In this document: positions 8,417 to 18,460 of the stretch, piece after piece
Position numbering within the stretch: the stretch's first letter is position 1
How the letters are laid out: each line of letters begins with the position of its first letter
Source: Sandaracinus amylolyticus
GTDB lineage: Bacteria > Myxococcota_A > Polyangia > Polyangiales > Sandaracinaceae
DNA length: 64,000 nt
Direction of reading: 5' to 3'
Assembly: GCF_000737325.1 (NCBI RefSeq)
Contig: NZ_CP011125.1
Coordinates: 9,858,001 to 9,922,000, forward strand
The notes under the pieces: model-generated
The model's input: only the letters and a program-made list of their open reading frames with translations
Databases searched by the model: none
Told to the model about the DNA's origin: nothing
Position numbers and translations under genes: made by a program

Positions 8417-9748
8417 ATGAAGCGCGTGCGAAAGCTTCGTGGGTACGCGTGGTTCGGTGCGATCGCAGGGTTCGCGTGCGGCTGTGTCCCAGCGCCCGAG
8501 GGAGCGCCGGAGATGGACGCGACGGCATGGGATGGCGGCGGCGCGGACGCGGCGGTCGTCGTCGAGATGGACGCGACGGTCGCGATCGACGCGTCGCCGA
8601 TCGATGCCGGCGCGCGCGAGGACGCTCGCGACGCGGGACACGACGCGTGGACGGACCCCTGCGAGGACGTGGTGTGCCCCGGGGACGCGTGCCGCGAAGG
8701 GCGATGCGACCCGCGGAGCGGCGAGTGCGTGCTCGGCGCGCCGCGCGCCGACGGCACGTCGTGCGACGACGGAGATCTCTGCACGCGCGCCGATGCATGC
8801 GAGCGCGGCGCGTGCGTGGGCGGCGACGCGATCACGTGCCCGCCGATCGACGCGTGCCACAGCGCAGGCACGTGCGAGCCGGCGACGGGCGAGTGCTCGA
8901 CGGTGCCCGCGCCGTGCACGATCGACGTGGTCGTCCGCGTGCTCGACGCGCGCGGCGTGCCGCTCACGACGGCGGTGCCGGTGCGCGCGTTCCAGGGCGA
9001 GCGTGCGACGCCGGTCGCGGGCAAGACGGACGCGGCGGGCGAGGTGCACCTGCAGCTCACGAACGGCGCGTACCGCTTCCGCGTGCTGCGCGACGGCGTG
9101 CCGTTCTGGAGCGGCGCGGGCGATCACTGCGCGATGCCGAGCTGCACGCGCGTCGAGATGCGCCTGCCCGACACGAGCGATCTGCGCGTCGTGACGTGGG
9201 ATCCGCGGATGGACGGCGCGTACGACGGAGGTGGCGAGGTGCGTCCGCCGAACCCGCACATCGAGCGCGGCGGGACGTGGCTCGAGAACTGGGCGATCGA
9301 GCGCTACGGCGCGCCCGACGCGTTCATCTCCGCGGGGCACACGCACTTGTACCCGCAGGACTGGGATCCCCCCGACGCGTGGGGGAACACGACGACCTAC
9401 GAGAACCAGCACGCGTTCGGCGCGATCCTGCAGGGCGTGTACGTGCGGCTGAGCGATCGGCGCGCGTTCGATCTGGTCTCAATCGACTATCGCGTGCGCC
9501 ACGACACCGACCCCGAGCACGTGAGCGCGATCCCTGGCGCCGATCCGACGAACGTGGAGATCTGGGTGTCGAGCTCGCTGACGGTGCCGACGACCGCGTG
9601 GACGCGCTACCCGACGGGCGTGCCGATCGCGGGCGAGATGACGTACTGGGGGACCGTGTTCCCGCACGAGATGACGAACGTGAGCGCGGTGTTCATCACG
9701 ACCACCGGCAACGTGTCGCTCGACAACGTCGTGCTCCGGCCGCGCTAA
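8417..9748 (+). CDS. Cys-rich lipoprotein with carboxypeptidase-regulatory-like domain
   Basis: This 443-aa secreted protein starts with a signal peptide ending in a lipobox-like FACGC (residues 19-23). An Asp/Ala-rich spacer follows, then a Cys-rich region (about 75-165) with repeated CxxGxC motifs typical of myxobacterial surface lipoproteins. Next is a beta-sandwich segment (VVRVLDARGVPL..., about 170-260) like a carboxypeptidase-regulatory/Cna-B domain, and a C-terminal globular domain of unknown type (GGTWLENWAIERYG to the end). It is probably anchored to the outer membrane. The GST gene begins 10 bp after its stop, but the functions are unlikely to be linked. Confidence 0.82.
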   Translation: MKRVRKLRGYAWFGAIAGFACGCVPAPEGAPEMDATAWDGGGADAAVVVEMDATVAIDASPIDAGAREDARDAGHDAWTDPCEDVVCPGDACREGRCDPRSGECVLGAPRADGTSCDDGDLCTRADACERGACVGGDAITCPPIDACHSAGTCEPATGECSTVPAPCTIDVVVRVLDARGVPLTTAVPVRAFQGERATPVAGKTDAAGEVHLQLTNGAYRFRVLRDGVPFWSGAGDHCAMPSCTRVEMRLPDTSDLRVVTWDPRMDGAYDGGGEVRPPNPHIERGGTWLENWAIERYGAPDAFISAGHTHLYPQDWDPPDAWGNTTTYENQHAFGAILQGVYVRLSDRRAFDLVSIDYRVRHDTDPEHVSAIPGADPTNVEIWVSSSLTVPTTAWTRYPTGVPIAGEMTYWGTVFPHEMTNVSAVFITTTGNVSLDNVVLRPR

Positions 9749-9757
9749 GGTGCGCGC

Positions 9758-10423
9758 GTGATCACCGTTCATCATCTCGACGACTCGCGATCGCAGCGCG
9801 TGCTCTGGATGCTCGAGGAGCTCGGCGTGCCCTACGAGATCCAGCGCCACCAGCGGGACCCGAAGACGATGCTCGCGCCGGCCGAGCTGCGGCGGGTGCA
9901 CCCACTCGGAAAGGCGCCGGTGATCACCGACGAGGGCGTGACGATCGCGGAGAGCGGCGCGATCCTCGAGTACCTCGTCGATCGCTACGGCGAGGGCCGG
10001 CTGCGCCCCGCGCGCGGCACGCCGGACGCGATGCGCTTCACGTACTGGATGCACTTCGCCGAGGGCTCGGCGATGCCGCCGCTGCTCGTGAAGCTGATCC
10101 TCGATCGCATCCGCGAGGCGCCGATGCCGTTCCTCGCGAAGCCGATCGCGCGGCGGATCGCGGATCAGGTCGAGCAGGCGTACGTCGAGCCGAACGTGCG
10201 GCGGATGCTCGACTTCATGGAGAGCGAGCTCGCGCTGCGCACCTGGTTCGCGGGTGACGAGATGAGCGCGGCGGACGTGCAGATGAGCTTCCCGGTCGAG
10301 GCCGCGGCGCAGCGGTTCTCGCTCGAGCGGCACCCGAAGCTGCGCGCCTTCCTCGACCGCATCCACACCCGGCCCGCGTACCGGCGCGCGATCGAGCGCG
10401 GCGGGCCCTATCGCTACGCCTGA
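9758..10423 (+). CDS. glutathione S-transferase family protein
   Basis: The 221-aa protein has an N-terminal thioredoxin-like domain (ITVHHLDDSRSQRVLWMLEE, then LGKAPVITDEGVTIAESGAI with the cis-Pro and ES glutathione-contact motif). The helical C-terminal domain contains TWFAGDEMSAADVQMSF, the usual N-capping box region. Such enzymes conjugate glutathione to electrophiles or reduce them in the cytosol. The catalytic residue is probably Ser10 or nearby (DSRSQR). The start is GTG 9758. It converges with the DUF1360 gene, with 10 bp of overlap at the 3' ends. Confidence 0.92.
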   Translation: MITVHHLDDSRSQRVLWMLEELGVPYEIQRHQRDPKTMLAPAELRRVHPLGKAPVITDEGVTIAESGAILEYLVDRYGEGRLRPARGTPDAMRFTYWMHFAEGSAMPPLLVKLILDRIREAPMPFLAKPIARRIADQVEQAYVEPNVRRMLDFMESELALRTWFAGDEMSAADVQMSFPVEAAAQRFSLERHPKLRAFLDRIHTRPAYRRAIERGGPYRYA

Positions 10424-10926
10424 TGCGCGCGGGCCTGCGCGAAGCGCAGGTTGACGTAGTCGTTGACCAGCGCCGCCGTGAGCAGGCCCGCCGCGAAGCG
10501 CGTGGGCCCGGGCGCGAAGACGTAGGCGATCGACAGCGCGGCGCTCGACCACATGCCGAAGCAGCGCGGGCACGTGAGCAGCTCGCCGAGCGCGCGGATC
10601 GCGCCGTCGCCGCGCGGGCGCTCCTTCACCTCGTCGGGGCTCGCGCCCTCCTCGACCTCGGTGAACGGCGCGCGCACGACGCGCATCACCTTCTCGCGCG
10701 TGAAGAGGCGCGTGAGGCGGGTGGTCGCGAGGCCGAGCAGGAGCGCGTCGCGCAGCGGGAGCTCGCGCGGGAGCGCGTCGCGGCGCAGCGCCGAGACGAC
10801 GGCGGTGGACGTGACCGTCAGGAACGTCGTCGCGAGCACGGCATAGTCGACGAGCGGCTCGTGATCGTGGCCGCGCCCGATGACGTGGTGGCGCCGCAGG
10901 TCGCGGCAGATGGTCTCGTTGTCCAT
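10414..10926 (-). CDS. DUF1360 family membrane protein
   Basis: A 170-aa protein with hydrophobic segments at about residues 27-47, 55-70, 118-136 and 142-158. The motif LLTCPRCFGMWSSAAL near residue 115 is characteristic of DUF1360 proteins. The family is small, membrane-bound and of unknown function, known partly from spore-associated proteins in Bacillus. It is divergent from the large kinase gene and overlaps the end of the GST gene on the opposite strand. Start at ATG 10926. Confidence 0.85.
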   Translation of the reverse strand: MDNETICRDLRRHHVIGRGHDHEPLVDYAVLATTFLTVTSTAVVSALRRDALPRELPLRDALLLGLATTRLTRLFTREKVMRVVRAPFTEVEEGASPDEVKERPRGDGAIRALGELLTCPRCFGMWSSAALSIAYVFAPGPTRFAAGLLTAALVNDYVNLRFAQARAHQA

Positions 10927-11058
10927 CGTGCGCGACGTGGGGTCGCAAGAACGGCGCCGCGCCGCGGCGCGTGATCGAGCCCGCGAGCTGCGGCGATTGG
11001 CACCACCCGTGCTCTGGGCGCTCGCCGCGGCGCGGCGGACCGCTCAAGATTCGCTCGC

Positions 11059-14000
11059 GTGACTGCGCCGGCGTTCGCGATCGGTCCGTTCGCATTGCAC
11101 GAGGTGCTCGGGCGCGGCGGCATGGGCGAGGTGTGGAGGGCCGTCCACGTCGCGCAGGGCGTGCCCGTCGCGGTGAAGGTGCTGCGCGGCGCGCGCTCGA
11201 TCGCGCCCCGCTACGTCGCCGCGTTCCGGCGCGAGGCCGAGCGGCTCGCGGCGCTCGATCATCCGGCGATCGTCACGGTGCTCGACTTCGGCACGCTCTC
11301 GGCGGACGAGGCGCGCGCGAGCGACGGGCGCTACGTCGCGGGCAGCCCGTGGATCGCGATGGAGCTCGCGGAGGGCGCCTCGCTCGCGGCACTCGCGCCG
11401 ATGCCGTGGAGCGACGTCGTGCACGTCGCGCGCGTGCTGCTCGACGCGCTCGCGCATGCGCACGCGCGGGGCGTCGTGCACCGCGATCTGAAGCCGGCGA
11501 ACGTACTGGTCTCGGGCTGCGAGGACGGCACGCGCGCCGACGTGCTGCTGACCGACTTCGGGATCGCGCACGCGCTCGACGGCGGGGAGATCGACGACGC
11601 GGAGATCGACTCCGACGGCATGGTCATGCTCGCGGGAACGCCGGGGTTCATGGCGCCCGAGCAGGTGCGCGGAGAGTGGCGCGACTTCGGGCCGTGGACG
11701 GATCTGTACTCGCTCGGGTGCACGATCTGGACGCTGCTCGCGGGCATCGAGCCGTTCGCGGGCGCGGCCCATCGCGTGATGCTCGCGCACATGACGGAGG
11801 AGCTGCCGCCGCTCCCCGCGACGCTCGAGGTGCCCGACGATGTGCGCGCGTGGATCGCACGGCTCGCGCGCTCCGACCTGCACCTGCGGTTTCGTCGCGC
11901 CGCGGACGCGGCGGCGGCGCTCGAGCGGGTCGCAGGCCCGCGGAGCGGCCGCGGGCGGGCCTGGGCGCGCCGGGCGAGCCCGAGCGTCGCGCGCACGCTC
12001 GAGGTCGTGCGGACGCGGGCGGCCTCGTCGGCGAGCACGCCGCGCGCGGCGTCGACGGTGCTCGACGCGCCGCTCACGCCGTCGCCGGTGCGGCAGACGC
12101 CGCCCACGGCGCGCACGACGCAGCGTCCGCGATCCGCCCCGCCGCCCCCCAAGCCGGCCTTCCCCGCGAGCTGGCGCGCCGAGCGGGCGCCGCTCTCGCG
12201 CATGCAGCTCGTCGGCGCGGGGCTCTCGCTGTACGGCGCGAGAGAGATCCCGATCGTCGATCGCGACGTCGCGCGCGACGCGCTGTGGGAGGCGCTCGGC
12301 GACGTGCACGAGCGACGTGCGCTGCGCGTCGTGTTGCTGCGCGGCGCGAGCGGCGTGGGCAAGAGTCGGCTCTTGCGCTGGACGCTGCATCGCGCGCACG
12401 AGCTCGGCGTCGCGAGCACGCTCCTGGCGACGCACGGGCCGGAGCGCGGTGTGCTCGACGGGCTCGCGCCCGCGCTCGCGCGTCATCTCGGGTGCCTGCG
12501 CCTCACGCCCGACGCGCTGCGGGCGCGCATCGACGCGCTGCTCGCGATCCGCGGCGAGGGCGACGCGCTCGAGCGCGAGGCGCTCTTCGCGCTGCTCGCG
12601 AAGGTCGCGTGCGAGCCGGGCGCAGCGCCGCCGGGTGAGCGCGAGGCGACCGCGTACGCGCTCACGCGCGCGCTGGGACGCGAAGCGCGTGAGCGCACGC
12701 TGGTGCTCGGCCTCGACGATCTGCAGTGGGGCGACGAGACGACGCGCCTCTTGACGAACCTGCTGCGCGATCCCGACGCGCCGCCGATGCTCGTGGTCGC
12801 GACGGTGCAGGAGGAGGCGCTGCACGTCGCGCCCGAGACCGCGGCGGCGATCACCGCGCTCGAGCAGGACGCGCACGCGCGCGCGCTCGCGATCGGCCCG
12901 CTCGGCGAGGAGGACCAGCTCAGCCTCGTGCAGGATCTGCTGCGCCTCGAGCCCGGGCTCGCGCGCGAGCTGGTGCAGCGCACCGCGGGCAATCCGCTCT
13001 TCGCGGAGCAGCTCGTCGGGGACTGGGTGCGCCGCGAGATCCTCGAGGTGCGCGCCGATGGGTTCGCGCTGCGCGCGGGCGCGCGCGTGGACCTGCCCGA
13101 CGATCTGCACGCGGTGTGGATCGCGCGCGTCGAGCGTTTGCTCGCGAGCCGACCCGCGGTGGAGCGCGAGGCGCTCGAGATCGCGGCGCTGCTCGGGCAC
13201 CACGTCGACGAGGCGGAGTGGACGCGCGCGTGCGAGCTCGCGTCGCTGCCCTCGCCGCGCGAGCTCGCGACCGCGCTGGCGCGCGCGCGGCTGGTCGATC
13301 TCGGTCGTGACGGCAGCGGGATCGCGTTCGTGCACGGGATGCTGCGCGAGAGCGTGCTGCGCGCGGCCGTCGAGGCCGGGCGGCGCGACGCGCAGGTGCT
13401 CGTGATCGAGCGGCTGCTGCGCGAGCGGGTGCAGGCCGGGGCGTCGGACGCACGGGAGCGGCTCGGTCGATTGCTCGCGGACACCGGCCGCGACCTCGAG
13501 GCGGTGCCGCTCTTGATCGACAGCGCGCACGACCGGCGCGTGCAGTCCGAGGCGGCGACCTCGCTCGCGCTCCTCGATCTCGCGGATGGATGCGCCGATC
13601 GCGCGGGGATCGCCGACGACGATCCGGTGCGCGGGCGCGCGTGGCTCACGCGCTCGGCGACGCTGCGGAGCATCGGCGACTACCCCGCAGCGCTCGCCCT
13701 CGCGGACCGCACCGCGGCGCGACGCGGAGTGCCGGGATGGGACGCGCTCGCGCCGCTCGCGCTCCTGCGACGCGCCGAGGTCGAGAGCCGCATCGGGCAG
13801 ATCGAGCCGGCGCGCAGAGCGCTCACCGAGGCCCACGACGCGCTGCTCGCGCAGGGCGATCTGATCAACGCCGGCCAGGCGGTGTGGCTGCTCGGGTGGC
13901 TCGACGCGTTCACCGGGCGGCTCGAGGACGCGCTCGGTCGGTTCCGCCTGATCGAGGTCTTCGCGACGCGTCAGAACGAGCCGCGGCTCTCGCTGCATCT

Positions 14001-14616
14001 CTACTGGGCGATGGGCTTCGCGCACCTCGCGCGCGAGGACGTCGTGGAGGCGGCGCGCGTGTACGCGCGCGCGAAGGAGATCGCGGTCGCGCAGGGGAGC
14101 CGTCTCGCGCTCGCCCACGTGCGCTTCGGCGACGCGGCGCTCGCGCTCGCGCGCGGCGCGATCGACGACGCGATCGCGACCGCGGAGGAGTCGATCGCGC
14201 TCTACCGATCGGTGCGCTCGACCGAGCAGCACTTCGCCGAGGTCGTCCTCGGGATGGCGTGGGCGCGCGGCGGGCGGCTCGATCTCGCGGACGAAGTGCT
14301 CACGCGCGCCGAGGAGTCGCTGGAGCGGCACGGACGCCACGCGTTCGCGGTGCGGGTCGGCGTGGTGCACGCCGCGGTGGACGCGGCGCTCGGCCGGTGG
14401 GAGTCGGCGCGCGCGCACCTGCTCGAGGGGCTCGAGAGCGCGAGCCGAGACGGCTACCGCGAGACGCTCCTCGCGCGCGAGGTGATCCCGGTGATCGAGC
14501 TGGCGCGCGCGGCGGGACGCGAGGAGGAAGCCCGCCTCGCGCGCGAGCTCGCGCTGCACCACCTCGACCTCCCGCACACCCGCGACGAGCGCGACGCGCT
14601 CGCCGCGAGCGCGTGA
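11059..14616 (+). CDS. giant Ser/Thr kinase-AAA/STAND ATPase-TPR protein
   Basis: This 1185-aa cytosolic protein combines a Hanks-type kinase (about residues 8-285), a basic Pro/Ala linker, a P-loop ATPase of the AAA_16/STAND type and a long helical TPR-like tail. Kinase motifs are LGRGGMGEVW, VAVKVL, HRDLKPANVLV near 143 and DFGIAHAL. The ATPase shows GASGVGKSRLL near 430 and LVLGLDDLQWGDE for Walker B. The tail runs from about 800 to 1170. This architecture is typical of myxobacterial kinase-regulators, where the tail senses a partner and the ATPase gates the kinase. The start is GTG 11059 with CAAGAT ending 8 bases upstream. It converges with the SNF2 gene; the two stop codons are adjacent. 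Confidence 0.93.
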   Translation: MTAPAFAIGPFALHEVLGRGGMGEVWRAVHVAQGVPVAVKVLRGARSIAPRYVAAFRREAERLAALDHPAIVTVLDFGTLSADEARASDGRYVAGSPWIAMELAEGASLAALAPMPWSDVVHVARVLLDALAHAHARGVVHRDLKPANVLVSGCEDGTRADVLLTDFGIAHALDGGEIDDAEIDSDGMVMLAGTPGFMAPEQVRGEWRDFGPWTDLYSLGCTIWTLLAGIEPFAGAAHRVMLAHMTEELPPLPATLEVPDDVRAWIARLARSDLHLRFRRAADAAAALERVAGPRSGRGRAWARRASPSVARTLEVVRTRAASSASTPRAASTVLDAPLTPSPVRQTPPTARTTQRPRSAPPPPKPAFPASWRAERAPLSRMQLVGAGLSLYGAREIPIVDRDVARDALWEALGDVHERRALRVVLLRGASGVGKSRLLRWTLHRAHELGVASTLLATHGPERGVLDGLAPALARHLGCLRLTPDALRARIDALLAIRGEGDALEREALFALLAKVACEPGAAPPGEREATAYALTRALGREARERTLVLGLDDLQWGDETTRLLTNLLRDPDAPPMLVVATVQEEALHVAPETAAAITALEQDAHARALAIGPLGEEDQLSLVQDLLRLEPGLARELVQRTAGNPLFAEQLVGDWVRREILEVRADGFALRAGARVDLPDDLHAVWIARVERLLASRPAVEREALEIAALLGHHVDEAEWTRACELASLPSPRELATALARARLVDLGRDGSGIAFVHGMLRESVLRAAVEAGRRDAQVLVIERLLRERVQAGASDARERLGRLLADTGRDLEAVPLLIDSAHDRRVQSEAATSLALLDLADGCADRAGIADDDPVRGRAWLTRSATLRSIGDYPAALALADRTAARRGVPGWDALAPLALLRRAEVESRIGQIEPARRALTEAHDALLAQGDLINAGQAVWLLGWLDAFTGRLEDALGRFRLIEVFATRQNEPRLSLHLYWAMGFAHLAREDVVEAARVYARAKEIAVAQGSRLALAHVRFGDAALALARGAIDDAIATAEESIALYRSVRSTEQHFAEVVLGMAWARGGRLDLADEVLTRAEESLERHGRHAFAVRVGVVHAAVDAALGRWESARAHLLEGLESASRDGYRETLLAREVIPVIELARAAGREEEARLARELALHHLDLPHTRDERDALAASA

Positions 14617-17600
14617 TCACGGCGTGGTCTTGGCGCGCCGCGCGTCGCGCTCGACGCCGCCGCGGATCAGATCGACGAGCTCGACCGCGCTGAGCGCGCC
14701 CGCGGCGTCGGCGCCCTCGAGCACGCCGCGCGTGAGCTCGCGCTTCGCGGCGTGCAGCGCGAGCACCGACTCCTCGATCGTGTCCTTCGCGACGAGCCGC
14801 ACGATCGTGACCGGCTTGTCCTGTCCGATGCGGTGCGCGCGATCGCTCGCCTGATCTTCGACCGCGGGGTTCCACCACGGATCGAGGTGCACGACCGTGT
14901 CGGCCGCGGTCAGGTTGAGCCCGGTGCCGCCCGCCTTCAGCGAGAGCAGGAACACCGTCGCCTCGCCGCGCTGGAACGCCTCGACGCGCCGCGCGCGCTC
15001 GGGCGCCGGCGTGGAGCCGTCGAGCTGCAGGTAGCTCGTCTTGCGCGCGCGCAGCAGCGACGCCGCGTTCTCGAGCAACCGCACGAACTGCGAGAACACG
15101 AGCACCTTGCGGCCCGCGCCCTCGAGCTCGTCGATCAGCTCCATCAGCGACGCGAGCTTCGAGGACGCGACGCCCGCGTCGGGCACGACCAGCGACGCGT
15201 CGCACGCGAGCTCGCGCAGCCGCGTGATCGACGCGAGCACGCGGAACCGCTGCGACTCGTCGGCGCCGGCGAGCGCGGTGATCGCGCGGGTGCGCTCCGC
15301 GTCGTACAGGCGCCGCTCGGGATCGGAGAGCTCGACGTCGCGCAGCAGCTCGATGCGCGGCGGCAGCTCGGGCGTGACGACCTCCTTCGTGCGGCGCAGC
15401 AGGTACGGCCGCACCAGCTCGGAGAGCGCGGCGAGCCGCGCCTTCTCGCCGTCCTTCTCGATCGGCTGCGCGAAGCGCGCGCGGAAGTGCTCCCAGGGAC
15501 CGAGCAATCCGGGATGCACCACCGACACGATGCTCCACAGCTCGGAGAGCCGGTTCTCGAGCGGCGTGCCCGTGAGCGCGACGCGCACCCTCGCCCGCAG
15601 CGCGCGCGCGGCCTTCGTGCGCTGGGCCTCGGGGTTCTTGATCGCCTGCGCCTCGTCGAGCACCAGCGTCGCGAACTCGAGCGCGCCGAGCGTCTCTTCG
15701 TCGAGCGCGACGACGTCGTAGCTCGCGATCAGCACGTCGCCCGCGCGCGGCGGCTCGCTCTCGAGCGCGGCGTGGCGCGCGGGACCGCGATGCAGGCGCA
15801 CCCGCAGCGAGGGCGCGAAGCGCTCGGCCTCGCGCAGCCAGTTGTCGCCGAGCGAGGTCGGCGCCACGACCAGCGCGGGCCCTTCGCTCGCGCGGTGCGC
15901 GAGCAGCGCGAGCGCCTGCACCGTCTTGCCGAGGCCCATGTCGTCGGCGAGCACCGCGCCCGCCTCGACCGACGCGAGCCGCGCCAGCCACTCGAAGCCC
16001 GCGCGCTGGTAGTCGCGCAGCGTCGCGTGGAGCGTCTCGGGCACCGCGATCTCACCGAGCGCGCCGGTGCGCAGCTTGGCGCGGATGCGCGTCCACGCCT
16101 CGTCGGAGCGCAGCGCACCATCGTCCGCGAGCGACTCGAGCGCGTCGCCCGCGGCGGGCACCACCGCGAGCTGGCCGCGCTGGGTCTCGAACACCACGTC
16201 GGCCGCGCGCTCGAGGCGCGCCCGCAGATCGGCCTCGATGAGCGCGAACCGTCCGCGCGACAAGCGGATGAACTTCCGCCCCGCGCGCACCTGCGCGAGG
16301 AGCTCGGCGAGCTTCACCATCTCGCCGTCGATCTCGACCTCGCCGTCGACGCCGAACCACTCGGCCGCGCTCTTCACGGTCACGCGCAGCCCGCCGCGCC
16401 CGATCGCGCCGACGTAGCGCGCGCGCGACGCCGCGTCCTCGGGCCACTCGACGTCGACGCCGGGATGCGCGTTCAGCGCCGCGATCAGCGAGAGCAGCTC
16501 GTCCTCGGTCGCGAGGTGCGCGTGCGTCTGCTCCTCGGGCAGCCCGATCGCGCGCGCGAGCTCGTGCGCCTCGTGGAGCTCGCGCCCGAGGTCGCGTCGG
16601 CGCAGCACCGGCTCCGCGGTGCCGTCCCCGAGCACCGAGACCAGCGTCGCGCCCACGCCCGCGCTCGCGCTGGTCGAGGGCGAGAGGCGGGTGCGGATCT
16701 CCACGCTCGCGCCCGCCTCGTCGGGCACGATCCGCACGAAGAGCACCGGCGCCAGCGGCGCGACCTCGCGCTCGAGCGCCGCGGAGAGCGTCACCGGCAC
16801 GCGCGCCGCGACGCGCTCGACGAGCGGCAGGATCGCCGCGCGCTCGGCGTCGGGCACGACCGCGGAGTGGCGCGACGCCGCGAGCACGAGCCGCGAGAGA
16901 TCCCGATCGATCGCGGCGACCAGCACCAGCCCGCGCTCGAGCACGACGTGCGCGACGCAGCTCGCGTCGCGCACCCGCGGGGCAGCGACCTCGACCGGGA
17001 TGCGCGCCTCGCCGAGCGCGAGCGCGGGCCGCACGCCGCCCACCTCGTCGGCGAGCGCGAAGCGCGCCTCGACGCGTCGCACCTCGAGGGGCGCGCCACG
17101 CTCCGAGACCACGTCGGGGCGACCGACGAGCGCGAAGAGCGCCTCCGCCGACGCGCTGGGTCGGTACAGATCGCCGAGCGCGCGCAGCGCCAGCGCCTCC
17201 GCGGGGCCGATCGGGTGCTTGCTCGCGAGCGCCGCGCCCGGCGTGATGCGCGAGCCCTTGGTCCACCGACCGCGCGCGCCGCGCCGCTGCTCCGCGACGT
17301 CGACCACCGGCGCGCCGCTCTCGCTGAGCGCGACGCGGAAGACGACGCGCGTCTCGACCTCGCGCTCGTCGGCCGCGATCAGCTCCTCCTCGATGCTCTC
17401 GACCAGCCGCTTCCACGTCGGCATCGCGAGCGCCTCGGTGAGCGCGCCGTGCAGCGCGTTCGAGGGATCGTGCACCGCGTCGAGCGCGGCCCGCACCAGC
17501 GCGAGCGCGCGGCGCGGCGGAGGATGCGGAGGCTCGAACGCGAGCTCGCCCTGCTCGTGCCCCGCGAGCACCAGCTTCAGCTCGCGCCCGTCCCACGTCT

Positions 17601-18339
17601 CGTCGGTGCGACCGAGCGCGAGACACGGCACCGAGGCGTCGAGCGTCACCGCGTCACGACCGACGCGCGCGGCGATCCCGCCGCTCTGGTCGCGCAGCGA
17701 CAGCTCCATCGTGCGCAGCGACTCCGCGAGCCGCGCCAGCGCGGGGAGCGCCGGTGTCTGCCGCCACAACATCTCGCGACGCGCGTGCTGCGCCGCGTCG
17801 GCCGCGCACGCCTCGAGGTACTTGCGCGCCGCCGCCGCGAGCTCGTGGGGAGGAATTCCCCGCGCGCTGGTGCGCCCGAGCGCCGCGCGCCGCACGTCGC
17901 CCGCGATCCCGTATCGCAGCGCGTCGGCGACCCACGTCCCTCCCTCGGCGAAGCGCGCGATCTGCGCGACCGGATCGTCGAGCCGCTCTTCCACGCCGAG
18001 CCGGCGCGCCCAGCTGACGAGCTCGTGCTCCGCGACGTCGCTGATGCGCCCTTCGCTCGCCCGCGCTTTCTTCAGGCGATCGCGCGACCACGCGCCGAAC
18101 GACGCGTGCAGCGCGCTGCGCGCCGCGGGGCCGATCTCGTCGAAGCGCTCGTGGACCGCCGTGCTCTCGAGCAGCGGACCGAGCAGGCTGTCGCTGGTCG
18201 CCGCCGCGAGGCTGCGCAGCGCGCTCGCGCCCGGGCCTTCGCCCATCTGCTCGGCCACCCGATCGACGGGCTCGCGCAGGACGCCCTTTCCGTGCCGCCG
18301 GACGAGATCGGAGCGGAGCCGATCGAGGAAGTGCTCCAT
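14617..18339 (-). CDS. SNF2-family DEAD/H helicase-like ATPase
   Basis: The 1240-aa protein has an N-terminal 750-residue region of unknown type and a C-terminal SNF2 two-lobe motor. Motor motifs are the P-loop LADDMGLGKTVQAL near 800, DEAQ box LVLDEAQAIKNP, and helicase C motifs VFSQFVRLLENA, KAGGTGLNLTAADTVVHLD and QASDRAHRIGQ. Bacterial relatives (RapA/HepA-like and larger) move along double-stranded DNA and displace bound proteins or RNA polymerase. No nuclease, methylase or other defence-type partner is next to it, so a housekeeping role is more likely than a restriction role. Start is ATG 18339. Confidence 0.93.
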   Translation of the reverse strand: MEHFLDRLRSDLVRRHGKGVLREPVDRVAEQMGEGPGASALRSLAAATSDSLLGPLLESTAVHERFDEIGPAARSALHASFGAWSRDRLKKARASEGRISDVAEHELVSWARRLGVEERLDDPVAQIARFAEGGTWVADALRYGIAGDVRRAALGRTSARGIPPHELAAAARKYLEACAADAAQHARREMLWRQTPALPALARLAESLRTMELSLRDQSGGIAARVGRDAVTLDASVPCLALGRTDETWDGRELKLVLAGHEQGELAFEPPHPPPRRALALVRAALDAVHDPSNALHGALTEALAMPTWKRLVESIEEELIAADEREVETRVVFRVALSESGAPVVDVAEQRRGARGRWTKGSRITPGAALASKHPIGPAEALALRALGDLYRPSASAEALFALVGRPDVVSERGAPLEVRRVEARFALADEVGGVRPALALGEARIPVEVAAPRVRDASCVAHVVLERGLVLVAAIDRDLSRLVLAASRHSAVVPDAERAAILPLVERVAARVPVTLSAALEREVAPLAPVLFVRIVPDEAGASVEIRTRLSPSTSASAGVGATLVSVLGDGTAEPVLRRRDLGRELHEAHELARAIGLPEEQTHAHLATEDELLSLIAALNAHPGVDVEWPEDAASRARYVGAIGRGGLRVTVKSAAEWFGVDGEVEIDGEMVKLAELLAQVRAGRKFIRLSRGRFALIEADLRARLERAADVVFETQRGQLAVVPAAGDALESLADDGALRSDEAWTRIRAKLRTGALGEIAVPETLHATLRDYQRAGFEWLARLASVEAGAVLADDMGLGKTVQALALLAHRASEGPALVVAPTSLGDNWLREAERFAPSLRVRLHRGPARHAALESEPPRAGDVLIASYDVVALDEETLGALEFATLVLDEAQAIKNPEAQRTKAARALRARVRVALTGTPLENRLSELWSIVSVVHPGLLGPWEHFRARFAQPIEKDGEKARLAALSELVRPYLLRRTKEVVTPELPPRIELLRDVELSDPERRLYDAERTRAITALAGADESQRFRVLASITRLRELACDASLVVPDAGVASSKLASLMELIDELEGAGRKVLVFSQFVRLLENAASLLRARKTSYLQLDGSTPAPERARRVEAFQRGEATVFLLSLKAGGTGLNLTAADTVVHLDPWWNPAVEDQASDRAHRIGQDKPVTIVRLVAKDTIEESVLALHAAKRELTRGVLEGADAAGALSAVELVDLIRGGVERDARRAKTTP

Positions 18340-18460
18340 CTAGCGGCGCGGAGCGTGGGGTTCGCGCGCGAGGGACGCAACCTCGAACCTCGGAGCAATC
18401 TCCGCGGCTTGCGTGTACCCTCCACGAACGTCACACAACGCGCTCGACGACGAGAGCGGG

